From Trachythela sp. YZ-2020 (taxonomy: Eukaryota > Cnidaria > Anthozoa > Malacalcyonacea > Clavulariidae): DNA of 64,000 nucleotides. The position numbers and the translations under genes are program-made. The notes under the pieces were generated by a model. It had not been told where the DNA came from and did no database searches. It saw nothing but the letters and a program-made list of their open reading frames with translations. The stretch covers positions 62,001 through 126,000 of the forward strand of contig JADLSH010000195.1 of assembly GCA_016169945.1 (NCBI GenBank). Reading direction: 5' to 3'. Every line of letters begins with the position of its first letter. Position 1 is the stretch's first letter. This document shows positions 47,705 through 60,331 of the stretch, piece by piece.

Positions 47705-48745
47705 TATACAGCTAATTGCATTAAGGTTGTCCCCCGACAAAGCTAAAAGGTAAAAGCCAAGCGCGAAAAGTTCGATGGGATTTATGTATTAAATATTCAT
47801 CTCGCATATTCATACGGTAAAAAGCTTGACCATGCAGCAAGCCAAGTTTGAGTCCCTTGAGAACGCTAATGAATATATTGTTATTATGAAAATTCCCTCA
47901 TAATTATTCAATCTGCATGCCAAACGGCAGAACAAGACTATGATTTAAGCCGGTTACAGACGAGCAAGTTTTCTATGACAGGTTTTCATATGGCAAGTTT
48001 TATTTGCCAATTGCACGTGTGTACGTACAACAAATTTTCTATGACAAGTTTTTGGTTTTCTGACCGCCATGATAGCTAATACAACAATAGATTGCTGACC
48101 AACCGCACCTAAGTGTTGAAATTACGTTGACAAGTTTTCTTTGTTGACCCATACAGACGAGAAAATTTTGTATTTTGCCAGTTTTTTCTGTGACAAGTAC
48201 ACTTGTTCAAAAGCTAGCATGTTAGCTTTTGAACAAGTGTACTTGTCATAGAAAAACTTGGCAAAGTTGCGTATACAGACGAGCAAATAAAACTTGCCAT
48301 ATGAAAACTTGTCATAGAAAACTTGCTCGTCTGTAACCAGCTTTAAAGTTTCGTCCCAGCGTGGCCGCTATAGCATAATTGTCCCTTGAAAACAAGTAAA
48401 ATACCTCTTACGAATTGCAGACTGTTACGTTTTGTGTTAAAATGAATGCCTCGTGCGTACAGTCACGATTTGCGATGGAGACCTATTTCCCTAATTGAAA
48501 TAGTGGGAATCGATATTGAGGAGATCTGTACGAGAGCAAGTATATATTATACGAGAGCGACATTATACGGTACGGGACATCTTGCTTAGTATAAGTATCG
48601 TTTTGATTCTTATTGCCTTGGCGAACAACTTTAAGCATAATATTTACAGGATCCTCCTCATCGCTCCCATCGTTCTTTTCGCGCTTGGCTTTTACCTTTT
48701 AGCTTTGTCGGAGGACAACCTTAATGCAATTTGCTGTATACTATG
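47705..48745. repeat. Inverted repeat pair (~70 bp) enclosing a MITE
   Basis: ATTGCATTAAGGTTGTCC...CAAAGCTAAAAGGTAAAAGCC...GCGCGAAAAG (47705-47780) is matched in reverse orientation at about 48668-48745. Together they bound a ~1-kb unit. Confidence 0.75.
47948..48342. mobile_element. Foldback MITE, probable TTA duplication
   Basis: AGCCGGTTACAGACGAGCAAG at the left and CTTGCTCGTCTGTAACCAGCT at the right form inverted ends of about 60 bp, rich in GACAAGTTTT-type repeats. A second inner palindrome is GACAAGTACACTTGTTCAAAAGCTAGC...GAACAAGTGTACTTGTC. TTA flanks both sides. Confidence 0.75.
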
Positions 48746-49249
48746 CCTATGGTATACATCTTACAAATAGATTGAAATTTGAACTAAGTAACTAACTTTA
48801 TCATCATTATAATTCATGCGACAAGATAGGTGCAGCCAATTTAGTTATCATGGATGGATGGATGAATGATATTCTTTTCTATAATCATAAGATTATAGGG
48901 TGTATATAGTGTGTGACAAAGCTGCCGAGCTTTTCCGGCTTCAAAACAATGATCGAACTTTGGACTCAAATACGTCAATCAAATATATTACCAGCTGCAT
49001 GCGCATTAACAAAAGAGACGTACTAAATATATCTATAGACATATACAGTCAACTCTCGTTATAGCGGACATTAATTTTTATGTTGATTTAAAACGAAATA
49101 TAACGCAATCAATTGAATTTTCCTGTATACTTACAATCCCCCCTTAACTAAACATTTTGTATCAATCAGTGGTATAATCCAGCATGCGATTCTTTGTTAA
49201 TCCCAGTGTTATATGATATCCACATCTGGTCGTAGCGTTTCTTTCAAGT
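48746..49249. other. Non-coding stretch
   Basis: No gene supported. Confidence 0.4.
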
Positions 49250-49800
49250 GTAGGACCAAATTTATACGTATTTAAACTGATATATTTATTTGTTCATGAG
49301 AGGAATAGATGCCCGGCGGTACTTGCTCCGCGTTGTCGTTGAGTTCTGTTTGACTAACTGCGTCGTCGCTCGCCATACTGCCTGTTGTTGTATATATACG
49401 GTAATATGTCCATCGTTAGATCGCGCACCGCCGCATCATACCATCTGAAATCGCTGTCCAAAGCAGTTCGCGTGCATAATCGGTAGGCTTTCATTCTTGA
49501 AAATTCGTTTCGTAACTTGAGTAAGTAGCGTTTCTTTCTGTTATAATGCCGCCACAGCTGTTCCGTTGCGTAGGACTAACTTATATGTATTTAAACTGAT
49601 ATATTTCTTTGTTCATGAGAGGAATAGATGCCGCTACTTGCTTCGCGTTGCCGTTGAGTTCTGTTTGACTAACTGCGTCGTCGCTGTCCACACTGCCTGT
49701 TGTTGTATATACACGATATACATCGCCGTCCATATATAAATCGCCGTCCAAAGTAGTTCGCGTGCATAAACGGTAAACTTTCATCTTGAAAATTCTTTCA
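49250..49800. repeat. Direct duplication of ~230 bp
   Basis: TATTTAAACTGATATATTT...TTGTTCATGAGAGGAATAGATGCC...CTTGCTCCGCGTTG appears at about 49250-49500 and again at 49568-49800, with shared TTGAGTTCTGTTTGACTAACTGCGTCGTCG. The second copy is shorter. Confidence 0.75.
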
Positions 49801-49874
49801 CTAATAACTTGAGGAAGCGAAGCGCTCAGTATAAATGATATGATCTTGTTAGCATCCTGCAAGTTATGCGCTAA

Positions 49875-50677
49875 GGGACCGACCATTAGATTTTTACGGG
49901 GGGGGGGGGGGGGGGGGGGTTGGAAGAATTTGGAAAAAAATATCTTACAGAAATTTTTACGCAGAAAGTTCGAAAAAAATATATCGTGCAGGAATGATGA
50001 GGTTAAAAAATCTTGCAAGTTGAAGTTTTTGTCTACTGAGCTGTATACATGAAAGTCCAACTTCAGTCTGAACTCTGAAACGTATTAAACCAAAATGTGA
50101 AGCCAAAAATAGCAAATGATATAGCCAATCTCATTGCCCAAGCTCATGAAGGCATTCTTGGCTGCCAGTTTCACCACCGCACGGCCAAATATTTTTATTT
50201 AACCGAAGAATGTCTTCAAATTCCGCAATGTAGGCTTCACTTTCTGAGCTAGAGTCGGACTTTCAACAAGCTTTCACGTTGCTTAAAGGATGTGATAGTA
50301 GTTTGACGTTGTGTTGAGCATGACTACGCAGTTGAGAATACTCCTAGGACCACAAATTATTCCAAAATTTCTTTGTTTTGAAGGCGCATTGACGAGCTGC
50401 CGCGTGTAGTCGTAGATCATTTAAACTCCATAAAGTTCCTGGTACGACGCATAATTTAATTTTAAGCATGACTCGATTAAATTCGACAGGTGAATTATAA
50501 AATTCGTCTCAGTCGAATTATCCACCCGATTCAAAAGAATTATCTTCTTAATATAAAAGTACTTGTGGAGAAAAATTTAAATGTGACCAAAAAAAAAATC
50601 ATGCAATATTCAAGATTCGAGATCCTTCCGAGAGCAATTCTTCCAACCCCCCCTAAAAAATCTAATGGTCCACCCCT
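49875..50677. mobile_element. MITE with G-tract inverted ends
   Basis: The left end GGACCGACCATTAGATTTTTACGGGG leads into a G run of about 20, then TTGGAAGAATT. The right end, AATTCTTCCAACCCCCCCTAAAAAATCTAATGGTCC (from about 50636), is its inverted counterpart. The ~800-bp interior has no clear gene. Confidence 0.75.
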
Positions 50678-50699
50678 AATTAACTTGTATTATATTGCG

Positions 50700-51290
50700 C
50701 GTTATGATTGGTCAATTTGTTAGTAGGAAGCGTTACCATGAAATATCAAGGGCTGCCCACGTGAAAGCATGCCCAATGATGAAAATGATCTTTGAACTGT
50801 CTGTCAATAAGTAAAACTAAGCAATGCTTTCCTTGAAGCTCGGACGGAAGGAATCAACGCTTTTGAAACAGAAACTAATCTGATATCTTGCTTAACATAC
50901 TAGCCTCAACGCGTTGTCTCATTAACTTAAATTTATATTGTCTGTAATATTATGCAGTAAATGCACCCTGTACCAAACCATAAACTTTGTGAATGTTTAT
51001 TGGTTAGTATGATGGTGCAACATTTTTCATTATTATGTTATGCACTACATTTCACCTATAATTTATGTTTTTTTATTGCACTGCACACTGGTACTCAATG
51101 AATATATGATCAGTCAATGTTATAATTATTTTTTTTTTCCGGGTACTCTGATTTCATTTTTTGTAGGACATTTTATAATAATAAAGCCAGTTGGTTTTCT
51201 CCAGGCACTCTGTTTCATTTGTTATTGGATGGGGATAGGATGGATGTAGTGTAGATAATAAAGGAAACTTACAAATATTGAAACCTTTCA
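50700..51290. other. Non-coding stretch
   Basis: No gene supported. Confidence 0.4.
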
Positions 51291-51295
51291 TAAGT

Positions 51296-51416
51296 TGTGT
51301 TTACACTTCAAGCCTTGGCCTGGTTTTGCTTACACTTTTTGGATGATTATATTTATTATTTGTCAACTGATCAACAATAGAAACAAAACATGACCGAGGC
51401 TTGAAGTGTAAACACA
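51296..51416. mobile_element. Short MITE
   Basis: GTGTTTACACTTCAAGCCTTGGCC and its inverted partner GACCGAGGCTTGAAGTGTAAACAC bound a 121-bp unit. Confidence 0.7.
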
Positions 51417-52217
51417 GATATACACTAATGTCCTTACGAACGCTGCTCAGCTGGAATATAGCCTTTTGTGTCTGCTGTTGGGTATGTGTAACATGGCATT
51501 GTTATACCATGTTATAATGTACATAAATCTATATATCATATATTATATCAAATACTATATATAATCATAATTATAATAGGAAGACCTTAGGTAACCTTCC
51601 TCGCATGAGTAAGCAAATACTTAAAGATTAAAGAACCACGGAAAACGCCTAGTACCACAAACTACGCAAACAGGACATGGTTTGTGGTGGATAAACTCTG
51701 CTGGAACTTGCTTTGACAAACTAGATTGCGTGAAGGAAATTAGTCATAGTTGTAGAATTCTTCCTCTAAAATTGATTATAAAAGCTGAGCACAAGCTGAG
51801 AAAAGTAGTTCAAGTTGAGTGAAGTGAGAAGAGCCATTTAGGCTGAAATACTTCATAGGCCAATAAAGGCTGAAGTATTGTTATAAGGCTATAAAGCCAG
51901 AAGTATTGTTAAAAGGCTAGAGTTAAGCCTCGTGAAATACACTAAAGAATATTGGGAATATTATTGAAACATTAAAGAAAACGGAATACGAGTAAAGAAC
52001 AAAGATTCACAGTCGTGCTCAGCTCAGACGAATAGAGAGATAAGTTTTAAGAAAGTTATTATAATATTATAGAGACGCTAATACGTATATTCGAAAGTAA
52101 ATAAATATATATTAAAAGGTATAAGGTTTCATGCTATTTGTGTTGCGAGAGGCGTTAATCAATTTGGACCCGAAACCTAAGGTTGAAAAATCACCTTGAA
52201 AACAAATAGTCAACGCA
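51417..52217. other. Non-coding stretch downstream of the P2X7-C-like gene
   Basis: A run of short imperfect repeats (GGCTGAAGTATTGTTATAAGGCTATAAAGCC, 51840-51930) is present. No gene supported. Confidence 0.4.
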
Positions 52218-53258
52218 TTAAAACACGCATCGTAACATATGTTTCCTAATAAAATGGTACACACAAGCTGGCAAAGGTCTCGTGTTTTCCCATCCCAATA
52301 AGCCACACATCCATTTAATGAGCCATCTATAGGCAACTGCTCTCAAATATCTAAAATAATACAATGCAAGTCACTTTTGAGTGTTGGGCAGCGGTGAATG
52401 AACTGTAAAAAATTGAACTTGTTGGTAGACAAATTTATCCACAAGTATAACTTACTGGTTCAAAGATTGTGATCCTCGTCGTCGATAAGAACGACCATTC
52501 CTATCTTTGAGAAGCGGACCAGCATTCTCTAATACTGCCTGATGGGTCATTGGGCCAAAGTCACCATGTTGGGTGATACAGTTAATGTGCTCAATACTGC
52601 CATCAAATGTCATGATCCTCAAGGCTGGTGTCATTTCCTTGCAGCACCGATACTCCACTACCCCCTCCAACAATTGTATTTGGCAACATTGGCAACTGCA
52701 CCTAGCATAATTTAGTTAAAACCTGTTAAAACCTGCATGTCTATATATTCGTGTATTATAAGCACACATGCACAAGTCGGTATATATATAAATACTGTGT
52801 CACAGACTCACAGTGATTATATATTGGTACATGACACAAATTCCGCTTAGTATGTACTTAGCCTTTTTGATCTAAAACTAAAAGCCTTATAATAGAAGTC
52901 CAACAGGATTTCCAAAGGTCCCTAGCCGCTATACTCTTGTATTTATGTTAATCTACTTTGTAAATATCTTTTGTGGGCAAATAATTAAGTCATTTATGGA
53001 CTCCACATACCACTGGTTTAAAGGTATTCTGCCGTCGCTTCTTTGTTCTAACGTGGATGGTAGTATTCCATCTGCATCATCTGGGGTTGTATCCACATAT
53101 TCGCCAGGCTCTACCAGTTGTTCATTATCATAGGCAAAGCTTTGTGATGTTACATGACATAACGACCCCGAAGAACTTGTATCGCCATCAGACATGGTGT
53201 TCGACTTACTCAAACTTTCTGATGTATTTTCGCTATTATCGGACTCGTTACTCGACAT
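52218..53258 (-). CDS. P2X7 C-terminal-domain protein, intact three-exon gene
   Basis: Complement of join(52218..52350, 52456..52701, 53011..53258): 627 bases, 208 residues. Both introns have GT/AG ends (GTATGT...GCTAG; GTAAGT...TTTAG) and the frame is kept. Exon 1 is a Ser/Asp-rich tail (MSSNESDNSENTSES). The exon 1/2 junction creates NQWCSCQCC, and exon 2 continues YRCCKEM, INCITQHGDF and AVLENAG. Exon 3 has RAVAYRWLIKWMCG, a run resembling the family's AYRQF..W segment. These match the cysteine-rich ballast domain of P2X7 receptors, which also occurs alone in many invertebrate proteins and binds zinc and nucleotides in P2X7. Splice sites and open frame suggest it is functional. Its 5' flank resembles that of the THAP gene at 40862. 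Confidence 0.8.
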
Positions 53259-53384
53259 TCCTTTAGTATATAGACCGTAAAATATATAACTAAAATTTCA
53301 AAAGAAAATATTTGATTTTTGGCCTTAAAAACACGACAATTCACTGAGAACAGCCGAAACGCTATATAGATTGCTATTAGCTTC

Positions 53385-53460
53385 GCGGATATCGGTACTC
53401 GTTCCTACGTCACAAGAACTATATGAGTTCTTCGGGGTCGTTATGTCATTAGGCAGTGAT
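53385..53460. repeat. Inverted duplicate of part of exon 1 in the P2X7-C gene 5' flank
   Basis: AGTTCTTCGGGGTCGTTATGTCATTAGG (about 53428-53455) is the reverse complement of CATGACATAACGACCCCGAAGAACTTG in exon 1 (53153-53179). Confidence 0.7.
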
Positions 53461-53872
53461 CAACACGAAAGCTTCTGGCTACTTTGATCACTGCGCACGA
53501 TAATTTATTTGTAATCATTGTAACTTAGTTCTTTTGTGTTAGTAACTGTGTATCTGTTGTATTAATATGTATATATGTAATAATTGTGCAAATTGAATAA
53601 AGTCTAAAAAATAAGCAAACATGGCGGCTTAAAAGTTCGCATCTCATAACCAAGTTTGGAGGCAAAATTATATATCACTTCTACTCAACGTACGATGGCC
53701 ATGTATATATCAAATTGCTTCTAAAAGGCTGAATATTTTTTTAAGGCAATAAAAAAGGAGTCGAAAATTTCGTTTTTCTTGTCTGTGGTTCGAAGCACTT
53801 AACACTAAATATCAGTAAATATAATTACGTTATCTTTCATCCATACCAGAAAAAAATGAATTATGTTCCACA

Positions 53873-54555
53873 AATAATGGTTTTAGAATATGTGATAGCC
53901 AAGCCTTGAACTCTAATAAATAGGGCTCTGCATTATTGCGCGTTTATGTTTCAATTATATTCAACACTGATATCTAGTTTCTCTTTAGTTTCCCACAAAT
54001 ACAAACAAATACCCACGTATGGTACGTTCGCTCAAACTATTGTAGAGTTAGTATAGATGTTTTAGAGCGATGCGCCGTACGATCTTCACATGTTGAAGGC
54101 GCAATGTTTGTTGTTGGAAATATAATATCCTTCATATTACTTGTCGTCAGGAATGCGTCTCGCTGAATACTTATATCGAGTCTGTTCAAGCGTTTGGGTC
54201 AAATCGAAGAATAATAATGAGGAGCTATAGGATCATCTTAAAATATTGCAAGACGTATAGGGAGAACTATGCTCTTCGGTTTTCTTGTAAAAACTTGACC
54301 CGTTTACAGTGTATTAATTATCAAGAATATGTGACAGCTGACCCTTGAACTCTAATAAATAGACCTCGTTATTGCGCGTTTATGTCTGAATTATATTCAA
54401 CACTGATTTCTAGTTTCTCTTTAGTTTTCCACAAATACAAATAAATACCCACGTATGGTTCGCTCAAACTATTGTAGAGTATAGATGTTTTAGAGCGATG
54501 CGCTTTACGATCGTCAGGTCTTGAAGGCACAATGTTTGTTGTTGGAAATATAATA
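53873..54555. repeat. Direct duplication, ~250-bp copies
   Basis: GAACTCTAATAAATAG...TTGCGCGTTTATGT...TAGTTTCTCTTTAGTTT and ACCCACGTATGGT...TTTTAGAGCGATGCGC...AATGTTTGTTGTTGGAAATATAATA occur at 53873-54130 and again at 54325-54555. Confidence 0.85.
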
Positions 54556-54973
54556 CCCTTAGCCTGCGAAGCAGTCGCTTTATTTTTGAGTGGTTGTTAT
54601 ACAAATGGGCGATAAAATAATTTGGCGGAAAAAATTAGGGGGCGGAAAAATAAGCGGGCGGAGGGCGGCGAAAAATAAAGCGCCTGCAATCATCCTTAAT
54701 AAAAATGAATTCCGTCCACATTCCATGGCGACAACCAATCAGACACGAGCCGGAAATATCACCATGAAGTGGCGACGTAATGAAAAGAAAGTTTCCAAAT
54801 TGCAATGACTGATACAACTCCTACGAAAATTTATTCGCGAAAAGAAAGAAAACCAAAAGCAGCAACTGTTGACGACTATTGCAGAGCGTGTGTGTTAAGT
54901 TTAAGGTTTGAGCCAACAAATAGAGCGGAATTCAAAGATCTTGTTACGTTTTGGCTAGTGTTTGCGTATGGAG

Positions 54974-56720
54974 TGTTCGAAATATGTTGAAAATTAATCA
55001 ACACATGAATATGAGAAGTTGAATATTGGCGGCGATAGATCATTGGGTGAGATGTCCGCCAATATTAATTAACATAATTCCCATCACACCCCGGTACAGA
55101 CACAAGGAAAAATATCAGATTCGCCGTGTTAGTTTCAAACAGTGGTTTCAAACCAAGGTATAATGCGAGTCCGTTTCTGGCGCATGAAATCAAGAGATTT
55201 CTCACGCGCTATTTACTGTATGCATGCGTACCTTATAAAATAGAAAACGACAGGACCAAGACGTAAAAACTTTAGTTCACGGTACCGTAAATTTGAAATA
55301 AAAAACTTGAATTACAATTAGTGGTGAGGAAGACCAAAATGGAAACTATAAAGCTTATTATGAAATTAGACTCCTCATAATAATTCATGTATTTTTGCAA
55401 TTAATTAAATATTGTATGTGGCGACTTAAGTCATTACCATTGTCATTGAAAGACTTAGGATTTATCTTTTGTTTATTTTATTTTATTCAACGCATTTTCG
55501 AGGTTTGTAGGAGCATCTTGCTTTGTAGCCTGAGACAGACGAATACCGAAAAATATTTTTCGTTATTCGTCTGTCTCAGGCTACTTGCTTGGCCAATAAA
55601 TTTAATTTGGGCTATATATAGCGATAATGATTTGAATGAATCATAACGTGAGCTGACTTTTCCATGAGGGCTATTTTAGTATTTCTCTTTATTCTAATTT
55701 ACTGCACACAATGATACTTATATATTTTATTGCGTTGTTTATTGCTACCCATGCAGTCACATACTAACTAACTATCATATTACAATTATTGTGCATATAT
55801 AGTAATCACTAAATGTCAATCACTATAATAAGATTATCTAAGTAAATTACTATTATACTTTTAATTGTTTGAATTGCGTTTCGCTTTCGGGTTGGGATAA
55901 GTTTGTTTGAAAGTGCTTATCCGAGTTAGAAAATGCGGGTTCGCCGTTTGCACACGGTTAGGATTACAACCCCCCAGTTACCATTAATCACACCACTATG
56001 ACTGATAAACAATGGACAAACACTGACAGTCACTTTGTATAATACGAGACAATTTCATGTCACTGGGTATTCGCTGCTAAGCTTTACCCAAGAATTGCGG
56101 TTTACCATTAACTCTTATTCCTGCAGTATGATACTTGATGAATCCCTTCAATGTTACGTGTCACAATTTCACAAGCGTGTTTCAGTTTGGAAGAATTTGT
56201 TTGGAAGCCTCTCACAGTCTCATTAGACGCTAGAGGTATATATTGAACTCATAATTGAAGATTCAGTTTCTCGACGATGCTCTATGCATATACTGTTGGG
56301 ATTTATTGAGGTTTCAGCGTCGGTGGTGCCGTGGTGATCTTATAAACTAATAACTTTTCGGTCTTTTCCTTTTGTGTATGTATTGTTCACGCTCTCATTA
56401 AATTATAGGTCGTATCACGGCGACTGAAGTTATACTAGTTAATCTTGCTCGTGTCGTTCTTATATTTAGTTTTAGACTTCATAAATTCTATAAAAGCTGA
56501 TGTTACTGTTACTTTATAAGCAATTCCCTATTTCGTGCGCCAGAAACGGACTTGAAACTATTAAACACGGCCAATCTGATATTTTCCCTTTGTCTGTACC
56601 GGGGGGGTGATGTGAATTATGCTAATTAATATTGGCGGACATTTCACGCTATGATCTATCGCCGCCAATATTCAACTTCTCATATTCATGTGTTGATTAA
56701 TTTTCAACATATTTCGAACA
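54974..56720. mobile_element. Non-autonomous DNA transposon with ~200-bp inverted ends
   Basis: TGTTCGAAATATGTTGAAAATTAATCAACAC through GGCGGCGATAGATCAT, GTCCGCCAATATTAATTA and CCGGTACAGACA (54974-55190) is matched inverted at 56530-56720. Ends read TGTTCG/CGAACA. The interior contains a hairpin (55525-55584) and no supported gene. No clear target duplication. Confidence 0.8.
55525..55584. repeat. 60-bp hairpin
   Basis: GTAGCCTGAGACAGACGAATA and TATTCGTCTGTCTCAGGCTAC form a perfect 21-bp stem with an 18-base loop that is itself partly self-complementary. Confidence 0.9.
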
Positions 56721-56743
56721 TTCAACTTCTGATGAGTGCTGAA

Positions 56744-56850
56744 TAATCGGTATGTTCAATGTCCGATTTAACTTCAATGTCGAAAATGTGTTGAATAATA
56801 TACATGTTCAATGTCCGATTTAACTTCAATGTCGGAAACATGTTGAATGA
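56744..56850. repeat. Tandem duplication, ~57-bp unit
   Basis: ATGTTCAATGTCCGATTTAACTTCAATGTCG appears twice, about 56 bases apart. Confidence 0.8.
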
Positions 56851-57039
56851 TGGCAACTCAAAATGCGCAAGTATTCTAAGATGCACACAAGAAAATTGCA
56901 TGCGTTTTGTGCGAGTGACTTGGGTGACCGTGGAAGTGCAAGTTTGTGACACCCCTAAAAACCACGACGACGAAGAAAACAGACCGGGGTATATTAAACC
57001 CACGGCTTGACTCTGCCAGCCGTAGTAACTATACCACAC

Positions 57040-57924
57040 CTCGTCCCAATGGGAATACTTGTCCCTAGAGTCATGCTATTGTTACTTTATTGTATTTCCC
57101 CCCTTTGCAAAATGGCGCCCGTAATGAGGAAATTGCCTATTGTTGAATATTACTCCTTCATGGACAACTATGGCCTCACCATGAGCAGATACATGTACGC
57201 TTAGCGTACCTATTTTTAGCTTCGCCAATGAAATTTTATCTTAATCTAGACATTTTTTTCTTAAAAAGTTTTGTTTTAAGTTGTAATTTCACTGGTAAAT
57301 AGGCTTTATTCTCAATTGTTAAATGTAAATTATTGACCGCCATTTTGAATTTTAATTATTCTTGTCTCCATGGAAACAGCGAACACAGCAAAAACTTCAG
57401 GGATTTCAAGGTTTGTTTTGCGTTTGAAAATGTTTTGATTTTTTTTATGCAAAAATGGAATAATAATTATTAAAAAATTACTCCAGGTTTACGCCAAACA
57501 ACAGGTACAATGATGGAATGTATTTTTGTTATAAATAATGCAGCTTACGGCATGATTTCACTGATTTAAGATTTTAAAGTGAGAATCGATATTCTGTTGA
57601 AAAATCTAGTGACTAGTGTTCTTCTATATTAAGAAACAAATTATTAGTCATATCTTTAGGCTCTCGTATTTAAGCAGTCAAAATTGTGTTAGCTATTTTA
57701 CATATTTTACAGTATATATATACAATATTTCACCGCAGAGTGGGAACAAGATCAGTTTATATACTTTAAAAATCCAAATACTTGTTTGTGTGCCTATATT
57801 AAATGGTCTAAGACAGCAGTAAAATATAAATTAAGAATCTATGTCTTGAAAGGAAACTATCGCGGCATAGCAAAAAGGTACATTTTATTATATTGCAGTA
57901 GATAATCGTCCCTACACATGCATA
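57040..57924. other. Non-coding stretch
   Basis: No gene supported. Confidence 0.4.
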
Positions 57925-57926
57925 TA

Positions 57927-58890
57927 GACGGCCGGCCAAGCTTGAAAAAAGTGTCTAGAAAACACTGTCGATGGCATTTTTCGTTACAAGCATGAAACTA
58001 CGCAAAATGTCTTAGGATAGTGTTTACTTTGAGGGTGAGAGTGGTTGCCAACCGTAATTTTGTATTGATGTGCTAAAATTTGAAGGTTTTTTCTAAATAA
58101 TTTTGAAGGATGGGATTTTTGTCGAATGATGTATTGTATATCAGTGTTTGATTCTAATTGGCTGACTATCTAATTAACATTTGTAAAGTTCGGGTAATCT
58201 TCGTTCGCATAATTCAAAATGACATGCTAATAATAAGACACACGGCGCAAATACATCAAAATACGACCTTTCCAAAAGAAGCCAAAACAATCTGTTTTTG
58301 TTGTGTTACAGGCAGGCAACAACATCATATGTTTAGATTACATATGAATCAGTACTACAAACCCGGTTGCCACCCGTATAACACAATATATTGCTGTTGA
58401 GGCAGTCGAGTTTTGGCCTGTAAATGGTTGAAAAACAGCATGTTGGCGCAAACACGTAGTTTTACTACAACACATAGACCTTCGAAATCGGTAAATATTC
58501 GAAACAAAACGCAAGAATTTACGAATTTAAGCCTTTGTGTAACTACTCGTCCTAATAAATCCATCTTTATTTTGAAACTCGCCTCCATAGAGGTATTTTA
58601 ACAAATGTAATAGTAATACCATTTTCTCATTAGCATGTCACTTTGAGTTATGGGAATTAAGAAAGCCGAAATTTGCACATGTTAATTAGATAGTGAACCA
58701 ATTAAAATAGAATCATAATATCGAATACTGCATTTAAATGGAATCCCATCCATCGTAATATTAGAAAAATTACGGAGGGCAACCACTTTCACCGTCAAAG
58801 TGAACACACTCCGATGACATTTAGTGTGGTTTCCTGCTTGTAACAAAAAATGCCATCGACAGTCACTTTTTTCGAGGCTGGCTGGCCGTC
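57927..58890. mobile_element. MITE with TA target duplication (Tc1/mariner-like size)
   Basis: GACGGCCGGCCAAGCTTGAAAAAAGTG at the left and its inverted partner ending CACTTTTTTCGAGGCTGGCTGGCCGTC at the right give arms of about 130 bp (57927-58060 and 58765-58890). TA flanks both ends (57925-57926 and 58891-58892). No transposase inside. Confidence 0.8.
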
Positions 58891-58894
58891 TAAT

Positions 58895-59175
58895 GCCGGT
58901 TTTCCAATTGCGAATTTTTTCGCGCGAAGCGAATTTTTCATTTGTCTTTGGTCTCTCAACTGGAACCATGTGGAACTAATTGGATAAAGACAAAAGAAAA
59001 ATTCGCTTCGCGCTTTAAACCGGCTTTAAGCCGGTTTTCCACTTGCGATTTTTTTCGCGCGAAGCGAATTTTTCTTTTGTCTTTATCCAATTAGTTCCAC
59101 ATGGTTCCAGTTGAGAGAGCAAAGACAAATGAAAAATTCGCTTCGCACGAAAAAATTCGCAAGTGGAAAACCGGC
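58895..59175. repeat. Two adjacent related hairpin MITEs
   Basis: GCCGGTTTTCCAATTGCGAATTTTTTCGCGCGAAGCG...TTCGCTTCGCGC...ACCGGC spans 58895-59024. A closely related unit starts at 59030 and ends ...TTCGCAAGTGGAAAACCGGC at 59175. Both contain a GGAACCATGTGGAACTAATTGG or inverted segment, so the second is partly an inverse of the first. Confidence 0.8.
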
Positions 59176-60331
59176 ATAATAGCAATATAAACATTTTTTA
59201 ACAAATTAGCCTCTTTACTCTCCTAATATTATCCGTAGATTTTCACACTATAAATTGTATAAAATATTGTACACAAAACGATAATCCTTTCCAGAACCAT
59301 GGACTCCTAACTATTATTTCAAAATTTAAGTTCGCTTTTGAATGTAGTTTATGGAATGCCAGCATAATTAAAGCAGAACTCTTGTAAGGACCACGCAAAA
59401 GACACACAATCCACGCAAAACCCACGCAATCAAGCAGATAAATGAAGGCAGGGGGTAATTTGCTTTTTGGAGCCATGACTTAATAGCACCGAGTTCAGTC
59501 ACAAAAATGCACAAGTTTTAATCCTCACACAAGATAGTTAGGGCTAGATGGAACAAAATCGTGAAGCATGCATGTAAGAAAATTTAAGAAAATTTAAGAA
59601 AATTATTTCAATCCACAACTGCATTAGGTACATTGTGGTTTCATGGTTAAAACCTGACATATACAGATAGTCTAGCTAATCCTTAACCCTCTCAAGAGAT
59701 TCGTACAAGGTACAATTGTCTGGCATTACACTGAGTTGTACATATTGTGGCCTGATGGTTAACTAAATTTTACTCAATGGTTAACTGGTTTGATGGTATC
59801 TGTATATATTATTGACCCATCCACAATCCACCCAATCTGTCCACATCCTTGAGCTGTTGATGATCCGATTGACTGCTATTCAGTTGGAAGATAGACCTAT
59901 ATCTCTGCTCTTGAAAGTTGTTTTCTGATGATGTGCTATTTTCCCATCCCAGAATACCAAACATCGACTATAACCATCTGCAGAACCACAGCCCTTTAGC
60001 TATCTAAAACTATGTATATTTTTACAAATTATTGACAACTGCACTTGTCCAAAACCAAATACACAAAGTCTAATGAGTCTATATACAAACACAAAAATCG
60101 ACCTACTTACCACTGATTTTACACGTATTTTGCCATCACGTTGTTGCTGCGACGTAGATTATAGTTACTCAAAATAGTAGCGATTGACACGCCAGGCGGA
60201 AAGTGCAATTTAAATATAAATATTAAAGCCCAGCAAATGACTTTCAAACAAGACTTTTAAAATAAAAGAGTAAAATTTATTTGCTTATATTTCGTTGTTT
60301 ACTTTACAACATCTTCAGAGCGTTTAAACTT
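59176..60331. other. Non-coding stretch
   Basis: No gene supported. A short repeat AATTTAAGAAAATTTAAGAAAATT occurs near 59580. Confidence 0.4.

Noticed and set aside
48516..48770. 84-residue hydrophobic ORF
   Set aside because: It starts with TTG and overlaps an inverted-repeat arm (48668-48745), so it is probably repeat-derived.
54805..54990. 61-residue ORF with YCRACVLSLRFE
   Set aside because: It could be a first exon of a zinc-binding protein, but it runs into the MITE at 54974 and no further exon was found.
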